Of a stretch of 64,000 bases of DNA, positions 56,058-64,000 are shown piece after piece (the first letter of the stretch is position 1; each line of letters opens with the position of its first letter). A model generated the notes under the pieces. That model worked only from the letters and a program-made list of their open reading frames with translations, ran no database searches and was not told the origin of the DNA. Source of the stretch: Aquabacterium sp. CECT 9606 (lineage in GTDB: Bacteria; Pseudomonadota; Gammaproteobacteria; Burkholderiales; Burkholderiaceae_C). The stretch lies in the NCBI RefSeq assembly GCF_918741295.1, contig NZ_CAKKNB010000003.1, positions 496,001-560,000 of the forward strand, read 5' to 3'. The position numbers were made by a program, and so were the translations under genes.

Positions 56058-56465
56058 ATGACGATCAAGCAAAAGCCACCAAAGGGCGACAATCGCTACC
56101 GGGTACATCGCTCTGTCAAGCTTTACGTAGCGAAGCTTGAATGCGGCACCGTCAGTTGCACTTGGTATATCAATGAGTCCATCGAGCGCGTCGTATATGT
56201 CGGATTGAACGGAACTGAGAAGGTGCTCTACAAAACGGACTTCTATGAGCTTCAGTCACCAGAACGGCTAAAGAGCTTGGTGAAGAGCCAACTAAAAAGT
56301 GGCGGCGGCCTTCATATTGGCGGCAAGTCGGTCAGTGCTGTTGATGGAGAAAGAACCTATCAAGCGTATCCTTTCATCGACATCTCAAACCAAGCGGACA
56401 GAAAGCAGCATGACATATACCGTAGGGTTCAAGGGCAGCAGAGAAGCGAGCAAAAATCAAAGTAG
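56058..56465 (+). CDS. Cassette 13: small protein of unknown function
   Basis: A 135-residue basic protein: MTIKQKPPKGDNRYRVHRS, KLYVAKLECGTVSCTWYINE and a Lys/Arg/Gln-rich end. The true start is the ATG at 56058; the frame before it lies in attC12. A second short frame with AGGGGA and a GTG at 56476 (VKFTTKSTAKPS) runs into attC13 to a TAA at 56598 and resembles the 3' frame of cassettes 10, 11 and 14. Confidence 0.6.
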   Translation: MTIKQKPPKGDNRYRVHRSVKLYVAKLECGTVSCTWYINESIERVVYVGLNGTEKVLYKTDFYELQSPERLKSLVKSQLKSGGGLHIGGKSVSAVDGERTYQAYPFIDISNQADRKQHDIYRRVQGQQRSEQKSK

Positions 56466-56542
56466 GGGAATCGCAGTGAAATTTACAACCAAATCCACGG
56501 CCAAGCCAAGTCAGCCTCACCCAACTTCCTCTTCGCGCCCCA

Positions 56543-56605
56543 GTCTAACTCGGCGTTCAACTGGACATCAACGTGCTGCGCACGTTGCTGCCAGTTAACT
56601 GGGGC
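56543..56605 (+). repeat. attC13, left part, interrupted by IS1111 copy 1
   Basis: Begins GTCTAAC (a variant core), is of the attC12 type, and breaks at 56605 just before the GTTAGGC, which now lies at 58066-58072 beyond the IS. Confidence 0.88.
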
Positions 56606-58065
56606 TACAAGGGCTTCCCCATCTGTCAAGCAAAACGAATCCCTGACCAATCGCGCAAGCGATTGATCTGACGAATACAAACCACCAATCTTCAGGGAGA
56701 ACAAGCGGGGACATCGAGCAGGGATAAGGACGGCGACACTACAAACGGCCTTTGTTGCAGCTCATCGCTGCGGGCCCTGATGAAAGACGCGCGCGGGGGC
56801 TCCATTCGTTAGCCAAGGTCGCCAGATGGCACCTTCCAAAGTTAACCGAGCATTCCCCGCGCAGGTCCAACCTGGCTCATCAACGCTTTCGTCACACCAT
56901 GAAGATTCGGTTCATCAATCGTGCCGCTTCATCAAGCCAAGGGCTTGAACGCTTCGCCTTTGCTGAGCATCGCCCAGGCCATGCGCGCATTCTTGGCCGC
57001 AATGGCCACCACCGCTTTCCAGTAGCCTCGCCGCTCGGCCACGCTTTGCGCCCAGCGACTCAATCTGTCCGTCTTGTTCTTACTGCTGACCAGCACCGCT
57101 CGGGCGCCCAGGATGAACAAGCATCTCAAGTACGAGTCGCCCGTTTTGGTGATGCGCCCCAGCCGCTGCTTGCCACCCGAGCTGTACTGCCCGGGCACCA
57201 GACCCAGCCAGGCCGACACCTGCCGACCGCACTTGAAGTCGTGCCCATTGCCGATGCTGGCCAGCAAGGCGCTGGCCGTGGTTGGGCCAATGCCGGGCAT
57301 GGCCATCAACTGGCGGCCTCGCTCGTCCGATTGCGCCATCACTTTGATGTGCTGGTCGTACTCGGCGATGCGCCCGTCCAGGTGGTGCAATTCGCTCAGG
57401 CTGTCACCGATGGCCGTATTGGCCCAACCGGGCAAATCTTCCAGGTGCAGGCCCGCTTCGCGGCGCACCACTTCGGCCTTGAGCGGCAGCACGATGCCAA
57501 ACTCCGACAGCAGGCCTCGGATGCGGTTGATCGTGGCCGTGCGTTGCTCAACGAACCCTTGCCGCACTCGGTGGATGCTCAACCGCCCTTGGGCGTCTTC
57601 GCTCTTGATCGGCACGAAGCGCATGTGCGGGCGCTGCACGGCTTCGCAGATGGCCTGCGCGTCGGCCGCGTCGTTCTTGCCTTTGCGCCCCGACAGCCGA
57701 TACGGCGCCACGAACTTGGGCGCCATCAAGCGCACCGTGTGGCCAAAGGCCTGGAACTGGCGCGCCCAGTGGTGCGCACCGGAGCACGCTTCCATGCCGA
57801 TCAGGCACGGCGGCAACTTGGCGATCATCGGCAGCAGCGCGTCTCGCTTGACTGCCGGCTTGATCAACACCGCTTTGCCCGCTTCGTCGATGCCGTGAAC
57901 TGCAAAAACGTTCTTGGCCAAATCAAGGCCGATTGCAATAATGCTCATGACTTCCCCTTCCGAATGAACCGTTGATGGAGACTTCGCACTTCCCATCTTG
58001 GTCCTTCAAGACCATTGCCGCCAATATCCGGCGGATAGTTCGGGACGGGGAAGTCCCTTTCATTC
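56606..58065 (-). mobile_element. IS1111-group (IS110 family) element, copy 1, in attC13
   Basis: A 1460-base element with subterminal inverted repeats (AAGGGCTTCCCC near the left end, GGGGAAGTCCCTT near the right). There is no target duplication. It is inserted in the attC exactly between GC and GTTAGGC. The 325 bases after the transposase stop (56606-56931) are non-coding and in this group are expected to hold the bridge RNA. Identical to the copy at 59277-60736. Confidence 0.92.
56932..57948 (-). CDS. IS110-family transposase (IS1111 group), copy 1
   Basis: A 338-residue DEDD transposase: IGLDLAKNVFAVHGID (first Asp), IGMEACSGAHHWARQF, GKNDAADAQAICEAV, then the transposase-20 domain with MAMPGIGPTTASALLASIG, ISAWLG-like VSAWLGLVPGQYSSGG and the Ser-active region GKQRLGRITKTGDSYLR. 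The ATG at 57948 has GGGGAA as ribosome site; 16 extra upstream residues to 57996 are not needed. Confidence 0.93.
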   Translation of the reverse strand: MSIIAIGLDLAKNVFAVHGIDEAGKAVLIKPAVKRDALLPMIAKLPPCLIGMEACSGAHHWARQFQAFGHTVRLMAPKFVAPYRLSGRKGKNDAADAQAICEAVQRPHMRFVPIKSEDAQGRLSIHRVRQGFVEQRTATINRIRGLLSEFGIVLPLKAEVVRREAGLHLEDLPGWANTAIGDSLSELHHLDGRIAEYDQHIKVMAQSDERGRQLMAMPGIGPTTASALLASIGNGHDFKCGRQVSAWLGLVPGQYSSGGKQRLGRITKTGDSYLRCLFILGARAVLVSSKNKTDRLSRWAQSVAERRGYWKAVVAIAAKNARMAWAMLSKGEAFKPLA

Positions 58066-58547
58066 GTTAGGCTTTTGGTTGCATGAAGTCAGCAATGTGG
58101 CGAGGTCTGGCCATTGATGCTTCAGCCGTTTGCACGTATGTCGGCGCCGCTTCCTTGGTTGGCCGGGCATTGCGCGTTTTGCAAGGCACAGATTTAACAG
58201 GCTTCGCGGGCCACAACTTGGTGGCATGGCCAAGTCCAATCTGGCTGTCTGCCCTTCGGCAGCCTGCTCACCACCGCTGTTGGCCAACGTGCCGCACGCC
58301 ATCGCCTCATCGCGGCCCGTCCTGCGGCGGCCCAGGTTCACCAGGGTCTCACGGCAAGCCACCGCACAAACCATCGGCATATTGCTTGTGCAAAGTCACG
58401 TTGAACATTCAAGCCACTGCAGGCCAATGCCTGCAGCAAAGTCGCGGCACAATGGTCAGCAGCAAATCCAGGGGGCGGCTATGCGGTTCGCAATCAAATT
58501 CACGGCACGGGCAAGCGGTCTCAAACCCTCTTCCACTTCGCGCCACA
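58066..58547 (+). other. Cassette 14: repeat-family cassette without conserved long ORF
   Basis: Starts with the GTTAGGC end of interrupted attC13. Closely related to cassettes 10 and 11. CACAAT, AGGGGG and an ATG at 58481 open 52 codons (MRFAIKFTARASGL) through attC14 to TAG at 58639. Confidence 0.6.
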
Positions 58548-58641
58548 GCCTAACTGTTCGGTCAATCCGACACCCACAAGCTCCGCTTGTGGGTACCCTG
58601 CGCGCTTCGCGCTCCGGTGCGGCTTACCTCGGGCGTTAGGC
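58548..58641 (+). repeat. attC14 (94 bp)
   Basis: GCCTAAC...GTTAGGC, common type. Confidence 0.93.
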
Positions 58642-59189
58642 TTTTGGGTGCCTTCAATCAGCAATGCGGCAGAAGCCATTGGCCATTGATGCTTCCACCG
58701 TTTGATCGCTTCTCGGCGCTGCTTCCTTTGGCACTCACGCGCTGGTCATCTTTCCAGGCACAGCGCTAATGGTCATCGCGCTTTGCCGCGTGGCGGCCCG
58801 GCAAAACTCAAGCTGGCTGTCTGCCCTTCGGCAGCCTGCTGACCGCAATGCAGCGCCAAAGTGCCACGCGCAGTCGTCTGCTGGCTTCCTGTCCTTCGGC
58901 AGTCAGCGCAAGGTGATCAGTTGGTCAAGGCTGCCCAGGCCATCGCCAAGTCGCAGTCAGGCACTTGCGGTGGTTCACGGCTTGACGTTTTCCAACGGGT
59001 GGCGGCGAACTGGGACCTCTGCAAAAATCAAGTGTCACACGGGCAGTCCGCCTGTCGTCGGCCTGCAGGCACATGTGCATCAGGCAGAATATCGGCACAT
59101 CACGCAAAGGGAGTTCAGCATGCCAAGGTCAAGCATCCAGCAGCCAAGCAAGGCTTGCTTTTGCTCATCGGCTGTTTCTTCTCTCACCA
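58642..59189 (+). other. Cassette 15: repeat-family cassette without conserved long ORF
   Basis: Close to cassettes 3 and 5. AAGGGAG (59107-59113) and an ATG at 59120 open 51 codons (MPRSSIQQPSK) into attC15, ending at TAG 59275, two bases before the IS1111 junction. Confidence 0.6.
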
Positions 59190-59276
59190 GCCTAACTTTG
59201 CGGTCAAGCCGACACCTACAAGCTCCGCTTGTAGGTTCCCTGCGCGCTTCGCGCTCCGGTGCGGCTTACCTGTAGC
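59190..59276 (+). repeat. attC15, left part, interrupted by IS1111 copy 2
   Basis: GCCTAAC and the common-type arms up to CTGTAGC. The closing GTTAGGC is now at 60737-60743. Confidence 0.9.
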
Positions 59277-60736
59277 TACAAGGGCTTCCCCATCTGTCAA
59301 GCAAAACGAATCCCTGACCAATCGCGCAAGCGATTGATCTGACGAATACAAACCACCAATCTTCAGGGAGAACAAGCGGGGACATCGAGCAGGGATAAGG
59401 ACGGCGACACTACAAACGGCCTTTGTTGCAGCTCATCGCTGCGGGCCCTGATGAAAGACGCGCGCGGGGGCTCCATTCGTTAGCCAAGGTCGCCAGATGG
59501 CACCTTCCAAAGTTAACCGAGCATTCCCCGCGCAGGTCCAACCTGGCTCATCAACGCTTTCGTCACACCATGAAGATTCGGTTCATCAATCGTGCCGCTT
59601 CATCAAGCCAAGGGCTTGAACGCTTCGCCTTTGCTGAGCATCGCCCAGGCCATGCGCGCATTCTTGGCCGCAATGGCCACCACCGCTTTCCAGTAGCCTC
59701 GCCGCTCGGCCACGCTTTGCGCCCAGCGACTCAATCTGTCCGTCTTGTTCTTACTGCTGACCAGCACCGCTCGGGCGCCCAGGATGAACAAGCATCTCAA
59801 GTACGAGTCGCCCGTTTTGGTGATGCGCCCCAGCCGCTGCTTGCCACCCGAGCTGTACTGCCCGGGCACCAGACCCAGCCAGGCCGACACCTGCCGACCG
59901 CACTTGAAGTCGTGCCCATTGCCGATGCTGGCCAGCAAGGCGCTGGCCGTGGTTGGGCCAATGCCGGGCATGGCCATCAACTGGCGGCCTCGCTCGTCCG
60001 ATTGCGCCATCACTTTGATGTGCTGGTCGTACTCGGCGATGCGCCCGTCCAGGTGGTGCAATTCGCTCAGGCTGTCACCGATGGCCGTATTGGCCCAACC
60101 GGGCAAATCTTCCAGGTGCAGGCCCGCTTCGCGGCGCACCACTTCGGCCTTGAGCGGCAGCACGATGCCAAACTCCGACAGCAGGCCTCGGATGCGGTTG
60201 ATCGTGGCCGTGCGTTGCTCAACGAACCCTTGCCGCACTCGGTGGATGCTCAACCGCCCTTGGGCGTCTTCGCTCTTGATCGGCACGAAGCGCATGTGCG
60301 GGCGCTGCACGGCTTCGCAGATGGCCTGCGCGTCGGCCGCGTCGTTCTTGCCTTTGCGCCCCGACAGCCGATACGGCGCCACGAACTTGGGCGCCATCAA
60401 GCGCACCGTGTGGCCAAAGGCCTGGAACTGGCGCGCCCAGTGGTGCGCACCGGAGCACGCTTCCATGCCGATCAGGCACGGCGGCAACTTGGCGATCATC
60501 GGCAGCAGCGCGTCTCGCTTGACTGCCGGCTTGATCAACACCGCTTTGCCCGCTTCGTCGATGCCGTGAACTGCAAAAACGTTCTTGGCCAAATCAAGGC
60601 CGATTGCAATAATGCTCATGACTTCCCCTTCCGAATGAACCGTTGATGGAGACTTCGCACTTCCCATCTTGGTCCTTCAAGACCATTGCCGCCAATATCC
60701 GGCGGATAGTTCGGGACGGGGAAGTCCCTTTCATTC
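59277..60736 (-). mobile_element. IS1111-group (IS110 family) element, copy 2, in attC15
   Basis: Same length and content as copy 1, shifted by 2671 bases, with the same orientation and the same attC position (between GC and GTTAGGC). The attC around it is a different type from that around copy 1, showing target choice by the short core. Confidence 0.92.
59603..60619 (-). CDS. IS110-family transposase (IS1111 group), copy 2
   Basis: Identical in translation to the 338-residue transposase of copy 1, with the DEDD motifs DLAKN, EACSG and NDAADA and the C-terminal MPGIGPTTA region. Apparently intact, so either copy could supply activity. The 325 bases 3' of the stop repeat the putative bridge-RNA region. 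Confidence 0.93.
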   Translation of the reverse strand: MSIIAIGLDLAKNVFAVHGIDEAGKAVLIKPAVKRDALLPMIAKLPPCLIGMEACSGAHHWARQFQAFGHTVRLMAPKFVAPYRLSGRKGKNDAADAQAICEAVQRPHMRFVPIKSEDAQGRLSIHRVRQGFVEQRTATINRIRGLLSEFGIVLPLKAEVVRREAGLHLEDLPGWANTAIGDSLSELHHLDGRIAEYDQHIKVMAQSDERGRQLMAMPGIGPTTASALLASIGNGHDFKCGRQVSAWLGLVPGQYSSGGKQRLGRITKTGDSYLRCLFILGARAVLVSSKNKTDRLSRWAQSVAERRGYWKAVVAIAAKNARMAWAMLSKGEAFKPLA

Positions 60737-60757
60737 GTTAGGCCACTCGAACCCGCC

Positions 60758-61186
60758 ATGCCCACATCTTCGCCACCAGAGTACCGCGACAAGTTTGTAG
60801 CCTTCATTGACGTACTTGGCTTCAAGCAGATGGTGGAGCAGTCGACTCGTGGCGACGGCGAGACTCTCTCTGAAGTCTTAGCTATGCTAGAAGCGTTCGG
60901 TACGCAAAACGAGCGTTCGCTGTTCCAGCAGTATGGCCCCATGGTATGTCCTTGCTCTCGGGTAATTGAACGAAGCATCCTGCCAGAGTGCGTCATCCGA
61001 AGGCGTCTCACTGACGCGCCCTCTCCAAATCGCTCCGACTTAATCGCTCAGCAGAGGCGTTTGGCGGTGATTCGACTGGATGAAGAAGCGCCCACACAGA
61101 GGGTCAAGCCCATCAATTTCTCGAGCAGTCTGCAAATCTCGCGCCATACATGTGATGCCGAATTTTATCTGCCGCCCCCCCCCTAA
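60758..61186 (+). pseudogene. Cassette 16: truncated gene of the FVAFIDVLGFK family
   Basis: Starts PPEYRDKFVAFIDVLGFKQM and follows its family to YGPMVCPCSRVIER (about residue 73). After about position 60975 the sequence no longer matches, and the remaining 70 residues look random. Members are normally over 200 residues. No attC follows, so the right end of the array has been cut off by a rearrangement here. Confidence 0.65.
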
Positions 61187-61427
61187 GTGAGGGGTGAAGG
61201 GCGGGTGATTTCCATGGTAATTTTATAAAACATGAATTGAGTCGGATTTCGCCTCAATTCAAATCTGAAAAAACAGGGGTGGGAATGATCATCAAGTCAG
61301 TTATTGATGGAATGTCATGGCGACGTGATCGTCGCCAAGTCAACTGCGTTGACCCAACCCCTTCATTTAATTTAGTGCCCTGCAATTAGGCCGCACTTGG
61401 GTTCGGCTACCCTTTTCACATGCAATC
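61187..61427. other. AT-rich intergenic segment at the array end
   Basis: Starts with a run of nine C residues. No attC, IS end or gene is seen. It marks the change to low-GC DNA and probably holds the promoter of the next gene. Confidence 0.5.
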
Positions 61428-62537
61428 ATGTTAAGAAGAAATTTTCTACAAAAATTGTGTACCGGAATTGCAGGGTGTACACCTGCATTCCACGTTATCG
61501 CATCAAATGCTGTCGGATCTGAAAATCCAAATTGGCCATATATTGTTGGTTCTTGGCAAATTAAAAATAAAAAATTTATCGGCGCTTGGTCTGGAACGCT
61601 ATTAAAGCAAATTGAAATACCCTTTCGCCCACATGAATTACTGTTTGATCCAAGTGACCAAACAAAGGTAATTGCAATTGGGCGAAGACCAGGTCGCTTC
61701 ATTGCCAAAATTGACCTTAAGAATGATTGCGTTCTTTTTAAAAAACACATTGAATCCGCCCGTCGATTTAACGGGCATGCAGCTTTTTCAAATGATGGAC
61801 AATTTTTATATACAAGCGAAAATGGGGAAGGCTCAGGGCCAGGCTTTATTGTCACACGAAGAGCTGACACGTTAGAGAAAGTTAGGGAGTATTCATCCTA
61901 TGGCGTCGGACCACATAGCATCATTTTAGACGACGCCACCCCTAACACAATTATTGTGGCTAATGGAGGCCTTTTAGCCATTCCTGACACATACGATTTT
62001 CGAGAGCCAATCGACTTTGATTCATCGCTTGTTCGAATTAATTTAATTGATGGGTCGTTGATTGGCCAATGGCGACTAGAGGATCAAGATCTAAGTATTC
62101 GACATTTAAATCGCTCTCGCAAAGGAGTATTGGGGGTAGCCTTGCAAGCGGCGCATTCCGATATTTCAAAGCGACTTCGCGCCCCCGTACTTGCAATTTT
62201 TAACGGCGAAGATCTTCAAATTGCAGAGTCGAGTAATGATATACCTCTAAACGGCTATGGTGGAGACATAACCTCTAGCAGCATTGCTGGCCAGGAGTAT
62301 TTTCATGTTGGTTGCATGCACGCAAATTTGCTCGCATGCTGGGACTCAAGTGGAAAATGGAATGGAGCTTTGCCCCTTAATACAGCGTGTGCGGTCAAAT
62401 CAGTTGGCGGGGTGATTTACTCGCCAACGGAAGGTGGGACGATTACCTCGACTGTCCTGAACAAGAAAATAAAAGACATTGAATCGGGACTGTCTTGGGA
62501 TAATCATATAACCATACCAAGCCATCCGCCAATATGA
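61428..62537 (+). CDS. DUF1513-like exported protein (low-GC)
   Basis: A 369-residue protein with a Tat-like start (MLRRNFLQKLC) and a seven-bladed-propeller pattern. DUF1513 blocks are IAIGRRPGRFIAKIDL, NGHAAFSNDGQFLYTSENGEG, YGVGPHSIILDD, VANGGLLAIPDT and DLSIRHLNRSRKGVLGVALQ. Relatives lie in iron-uptake (Efe-like) clusters; here there is no such neighbour and an RHS-type gene follows after 28 bases. Codon use is AT-rich, unlike the chromosome. Confidence 0.78.
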   Translation: MLRRNFLQKLCTGIAGCTPAFHVIASNAVGSENPNWPYIVGSWQIKNKKFIGAWSGTLLKQIEIPFRPHELLFDPSDQTKVIAIGRRPGRFIAKIDLKNDCVLFKKHIESARRFNGHAAFSNDGQFLYTSENGEGSGPGFIVTRRADTLEKVREYSSYGVGPHSIILDDATPNTIIVANGGLLAIPDTYDFREPIDFDSSLVRINLIDGSLIGQWRLEDQDLSIRHLNRSRKGVLGVALQAAHSDISKRLRAPVLAIFNGEDLQIAESSNDIPLNGYGGDITSSSIAGQEYFHVGCMHANLLACWDSSGKWNGALPLNTACAVKSVGGVIYSPTEGGTITSTVLNKKIKDIESGLSWDNHITIPSHPPI

Positions 62538-62565
62538 AAAAACATCAATTTTAATTTAAAATGGC

Positions 62566-64000
62566 ATGAATAGAAATTTAATCTTTAAAGTACTTGTTTG
62601 CTCTTTTATCTTGACAGCAAACAATGCCGAGGCAGGTGACGGATGCGGCAATGTTGATGGGTGCGATTATGATGTGCCTATTGATTTTGATTACATTGAA
62701 GCGCAGATGGCAATGCTGCCTGATACAATAATTTCAAATTCATTTTCGAATGAGAATTCGGCATTCTCGTTTTCAATCTACTCCACTTCATATAATACCG
62801 GCCCAAACATCCAGGGGGCATTGCCGACAACAACGGTAAGCGGGTCGGCTAGTAATTTTAATTTTTCACTTCCAATGCCCACATTATTTCCAAATGCGAA
62901 TATTGGCACGCCGGGTGGAGGAGGTGGCGGGGGTGAACCAGGAGTTGAGGTTTCAAGTGCTCCGGTGAATGACGAGTGTAAAACAGCTCGTCCCGTAGTA
63001 ATTAGAACGGGAACTAAGATTCGTACTGATGTTGATTTCAAAGGCTCGCATAGCTCTGCTTTATACCTAAAGCGAACTTATGGCTCAAAGATTGCGCCCA
63101 TCTCTATTTCTCGCCCGGGTGTATTTGGACTCGGTTGGGTGTCAAATCTGGATTTGCGGCTACTACTTTTATTTCGTGATGGAAACGTGTGCAACACCCC
63201 ACAACTCCCGTATTGCGACTTTGAAAATCCTGAGGACGTGTATGCATTAATGCGAGTAACTCCAAATGGGACCTATGCCTACACAAGAGATGGGACAGGC
63301 ACCATGAGAAGAGTAGATTCCATATATGCCTATGAAACCATTAATTACGACACTGTGAATTTTCTATGGAGCATAGAATACAAAGATGGGACCATCGAAA
63401 AATATGCGCGAGAAGGGCACCTTGTTAGCATAACAGACAGGCATGGGAATGTAATAAACTACGATTATGTATATGGCACTCCAGCGCGGATAACATCCGT
63501 GACACACTCGAACGGATCCAAGATTAGTCTCGGCTGGACAGGAGATAGAGTGACGTCGGCGACGGACATGAATGGGAATGTGGTGAACTATGGGTATACC
63601 AACGGTATATTGACGACTGTAACCTATCCAGGTCCCACTCCCACAGCTTCCGCCTACACGTATCACTACGATACGACGGTCGATAAGTTTGTAGGTGTGT
63701 CTATTGGTGGAGCCCGCTATACGATCAATGACTATTATCCGGATGGCAAGGCCTATCACAGTGGCCTGGTCGGAGGTTTAGAGAAGGATACTTTCTCGTA
63801 CGGCACTAATACGGATGGCAGCTATTTTACGCAGGTCACGGATGTGAACAACCTAACGGCAAAATATACCTTTAAAAATATCGGAGGTGCTGAACGTTTG
63901 ATCAAGGTGGACAGGGGCGCTGGTGTCGGATGTAGCGCGGCGGGCAGCAGTCAAGCTTATGACCCATCCGGCTTGTTGGTCAGTCGAGATGATTTTAATA
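62566..64000 (+). CDS. RHS/YD-repeat protein, N-terminal part (runs off the window)
   Basis: The first 478 codons have no stop. A signal peptide (LIFKVLVCSFILTANNAEA) is followed by a low-complexity region with a GTPGGGGGGGEPG linker. The RHS core opening follows (RTGTKIRTDVDFKGSHSS, LYLKRTYGSK, GVFGLGWVSNLD), then the first YD repeats (ITDRHGNVINYDY, ATDMNGNVVNYGYTNG). Such proteins form a shell around a C-terminal toxin, which would lie beyond the window. AT-rich and probably transferred. Confidence 0.85.
   Translation, partial: MNRNLIFKVLVCSFILTANNAEAGDGCGNVDGCDYDVPIDFDYIEAQMAMLPDTIISNSFSNENSAFSFSIYSTSYNTGPNIQGALPTTTVSGSASNFNFSLPMPTLFPNANIGTPGGGGGGGEPGVEVSSAPVNDECKTARPVVIRTGTKIRTDVDFKGSHSSALYLKRTYGSKIAPISISRPGVFGLGWVSNLDLRLLLLFRDGNVCNTPQLPYCDFENPEDVYALMRVTPNGTYAYTRDGTGTMRRVDSIYAYETINYDTVNFLWSIEYKDGTIEKYAREGHLVSITDRHGNVINYDYVYGTPARITSVTHSNGSKISLGWTGDRVTSATDMNGNVVNYGYTNGILTTVTYPGPTPTASAYTYHYDTTVDKFVGVSIGGARYTINDYYPDGKAYHSGLVGGLEKDTFSYGTNTDGSYFTQVTDVNNLTAKYTFKNIGGAERLIKVDRGAGVGCSAAGSSQAYDPSGLLVSRDDFN

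Noticed and set aside
56752-57975. Plus-strand 407-codon frame within IS1111 (and its copy at 59423-60646)
   Set aside because: Antisense to the transposase; identical in both copies only because the DNA is identical.
48893-60743. Regular repeats resembling a CRISPR array
   Set aside because: Repeats are 66-94 bases with inner hairpins and GTTAGGC/GCCTAAC cores, spaced by gene-sized segments: attC sites, not CRISPR.

Overview
The window reads as a high-GC chromosome of a betaproteobacterium, most likely order Burkholderiales. The gene content and order that suggest this are folK-pcnB, hda next to an AI-2E-type permease, an HU protein with a Lys/Ala tail, and a nitrate/nitrite assimilation cluster of kinase-phosphatase, nirB, nirD and nasA. 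The genus cannot be fixed from sequence alone. Left of about 41.0 kb everything looks like core chromosome. From about 41.0 kb to the end the DNA is accessory: gene remnants, an integron with a gene-cassette array, insertion sequences, and finally an AT-rich segment.

Region 1 (1-11.8 kb) holds housekeeping genes on short operons: folK, pcnB, a HAD hydrolase, hda and an AI-2E family permease, all on the minus strand with overlaps or 1-base gaps; a tandem pair of unknown membrane-anchored proteins; plsY with a membrane-anchored glutaredoxin; a yciO-type gene with a PHP phosphatase; a DUF1801 protein; dcd; and a PP2C-kinase fusion. Region 2 (11.9-19.6 kb) is nitrate assimilation: a probable sigma-54 promoter, nirB, a periplasmic PilJ/P-box protein, nirD, nasA and ybiB. 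Region 3 (19.7-31.8 kb) has a TonB receptor/YfiR/hybrid histidine kinase set, a LigB-type dioxygenase, a CPA2 antiporter, a catalase-like protein, and a TetR-controlled metallo-beta-lactamase-fold enzyme divergent from an aldo/keto reductase. Region 4 (32-41 kb) has nucleoid-type proteins, many small proteins, a glycerophosphodiesterase, peptidases, and two paralogous small genes whose start codons abut perfect LexA (SOS) boxes.

Region 5 (41.0-61.2 kb) begins at a tRNA 3'-end-like scar. It contains remnants (endonuclease end, IS66 transposase end), an Acg-type nitroreductase and a VOC protein, then an integron. The integron integrase gene (minus strand) is dead three ways: an IS66-family element with an 8-bp target duplication splits it, and its 3' part carries an in-frame TAG and a frameshift. 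Upstream of intI there is a LexA box, then an attachment region and sixteen cassettes in one direction, separated by fifteen attC sites. Nine encode recognisable independent proteins (HNH nuclease, cupin, small membrane proteins, unknowns), and the last one is truncated. Six cassettes form a paralogous family with no conserved long reading frame. Each of these ends in a promoter-like motif, a strong ribosome-binding site and a short frame that runs into the attC. Two identical IS1111-group (IS110 family) elements sit at the same nucleotide of two different attC sites.

Region 6 (61.2-64 kb) is AT-rich and foreign in composition: a DUF1513-like protein and the start of an RHS/YD-repeat protein that runs off the window end.
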